Of a stretch of DNA of 64,000 nucleotides, positions 63,378 to 64,000 are shown piece after piece (positions within the stretch are counted from its first letter, which is position 1; the number at the start of each line of letters is the position of its first letter). Below the pieces are notes generated by a model. That model saw nothing but the letters and a program-made list of their open reading frames with translations, had not been told where the DNA came from and searched no databases. The stretch is from NCBI RefSeq assembly GCF_003369445.1, contig NZ_QRCU01000016.1, positions 57,591 to 121,590 on the forward strand, read 5' to 3'. A program made the position numbers and the translations under genes. Source of the DNA: Arthrobacter silvisoli (GTDB taxonomy: Bacteria > Actinomycetota > Actinomycetes > Actinomycetales > Micrococcaceae).

Positions 63378-64000
63378 AACTCCATGAACCAACACCGCCC
63401 CTAAAGCCGGCAATTCAAACAGCCGGACCTAAAACACCCCAGCTCCATGTCGCCAAGCCCGCGGCGGACCCTGATAGTCAGGGTTTGCCACGGGCTTGAC
63501 GATTTCTCAGAAGTTGTCGCGATCGCCGGGACTTTTTGGGTACTGCACCATCATTCGAAGGGTGACCGCTGTCAAAGGCGCGATGGACTGGCTTGGGTCC
63601 TGACCGGAATCGGGCTTGGCGTGAGGGATCGTCCGAGACTCGTCACCCGCGGCGGCGGCCGGCGGGAGCCGCGACACCCGACACGGTGGTCGCCGAGATA
63701 AGGTTCTGGCGCGAGACGCTGTCAGCGATGGTCGGAAAGTGAGCCATTTCGTAAGCTTGGCGTCCATTGGTCGTTGCAACACCTGAGCTTTTTAGGAGTT
63801 GCAATTGGCAGAGATGAAAAGACCTATGAAGCCCCCTGGCGCCCATCCGAAGAACGCTGCGCGGGCTCACTATGATCAGCTGATGAAACAAGGGAACGGG
63901 TAATTCTGACAGCTGCCTGAGTATGTCAACTCTATTTGGCCCCGGTAGGACGGTTATTTCTGGCCCCGGGGCTTCTCACGGCATCCTGTTCCCGGGCTAC
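63378..64000. other. Non-coding end of the window, possible IS end
   Basis: No gene can be supported in the last 620 bases. A 29-codon frame at 63815 (MKRPMKPPGAHPKN) is too short to judge. Two similar direct repeats, TATTTGGCCCCGG near 63934 and TATTTCTGGCCCCGG near 63955, recall the repeated ends of IS21-type elements, and one may begin here and run out of the window. This is only a suggestion. Confidence 0.35.

Noticed and set aside
63926..64000. Start of an IS21-type element
   Set aside because: Only two short similar repeats are visible and no transposase codons fall within the window, so it is mentioned only as a possibility.

Overview
The window is high-GC actinobacterial DNA. The gene content, codon use and gene families (SCO6880-type conjugation proteins, MobF relaxase, DUF4192, Pgl-type BREX, EhuBCDA-like transporter) suggest a soil member of the Micrococcaceae, probably an Arthrobacter/Pseudarthrobacter relative. 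No rRNA or complete tRNA gene was seen, so the genus is inference.

Bases 1 to about 53,155 look like most of a large integrative conjugative element, or an integrated plasmid, loaded with defence genes. The left part (2.0-10.7 kb) is a conjugation module on the + strand: a small membrane protein, a VirB6/TrbL-like channel protein, an SCO6880 family protein, a VirB4-like ATPase, a VirD4/TraG coupling protein, an ArdC-type antirestriction protein and an SSB. The matching MobF relaxase-helicase and its zinc-finger/coiled-coil partner lie at 32.3-36.4 kb on the - strand. Between and beside these transfer genes sit defence modules. A complete type 2 BREX (phage growth limitation) operon, pglW-pglX-pglY-pglZ-brxD-brxHI, occupies 11.8-29.7 kb. 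A TOPRIM protein with a HEPN/Toprim-associated N-terminus follows at 30.5-31.7 kb. An ABC-three-component (ABC-3C) operon with a nuclease-like effector is at 36.6-40.3 kb. A membrane-anchored Mrr-like endonuclease with a frameshifted HTH partner is at 45.9-48.1 kb. A split HipA system (HipT-like kinase plus a HipS-like/HIRAN fusion protein) is at 48.4-50.1 kb. The GIY-YIG protein near 1.5 kb may also belong to this set.

From 50 to 53 kb the element is eroded: an IS3-family element with an internal deletion, a second solitary 128-bp copy of its end, and an IS5-type transposase fragment. At 53,133-53,155 there is a short sequence identical in form to the 3' end of a tRNA-Leu gene, without the rest of the tRNA, followed by a terminator. 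I read this as the right attachment site. The left end, the integrase and the regenerated tRNA-Leu should lie to the left of the window.

From about 53.2 kb to the end the sequence reads as ordinary chromosome. It holds alanine dehydrogenase, an EhuBCDA-like ABC importer for a polar amino acid or compatible solute, a RidA family protein, two Asp/Glu-racemase/maleate-isomerase family enzymes in divergent or convergent arrangement, a GntR/FCD regulator and an MHS-type major facilitator permease. Five near-identical copies of the palindrome ATTGTCAACAAT sit in the intergenic regions of this block. They predict a single regulon of uptake and catabolic genes under the local GntR protein. The last 600 bp hold no gene I can support.
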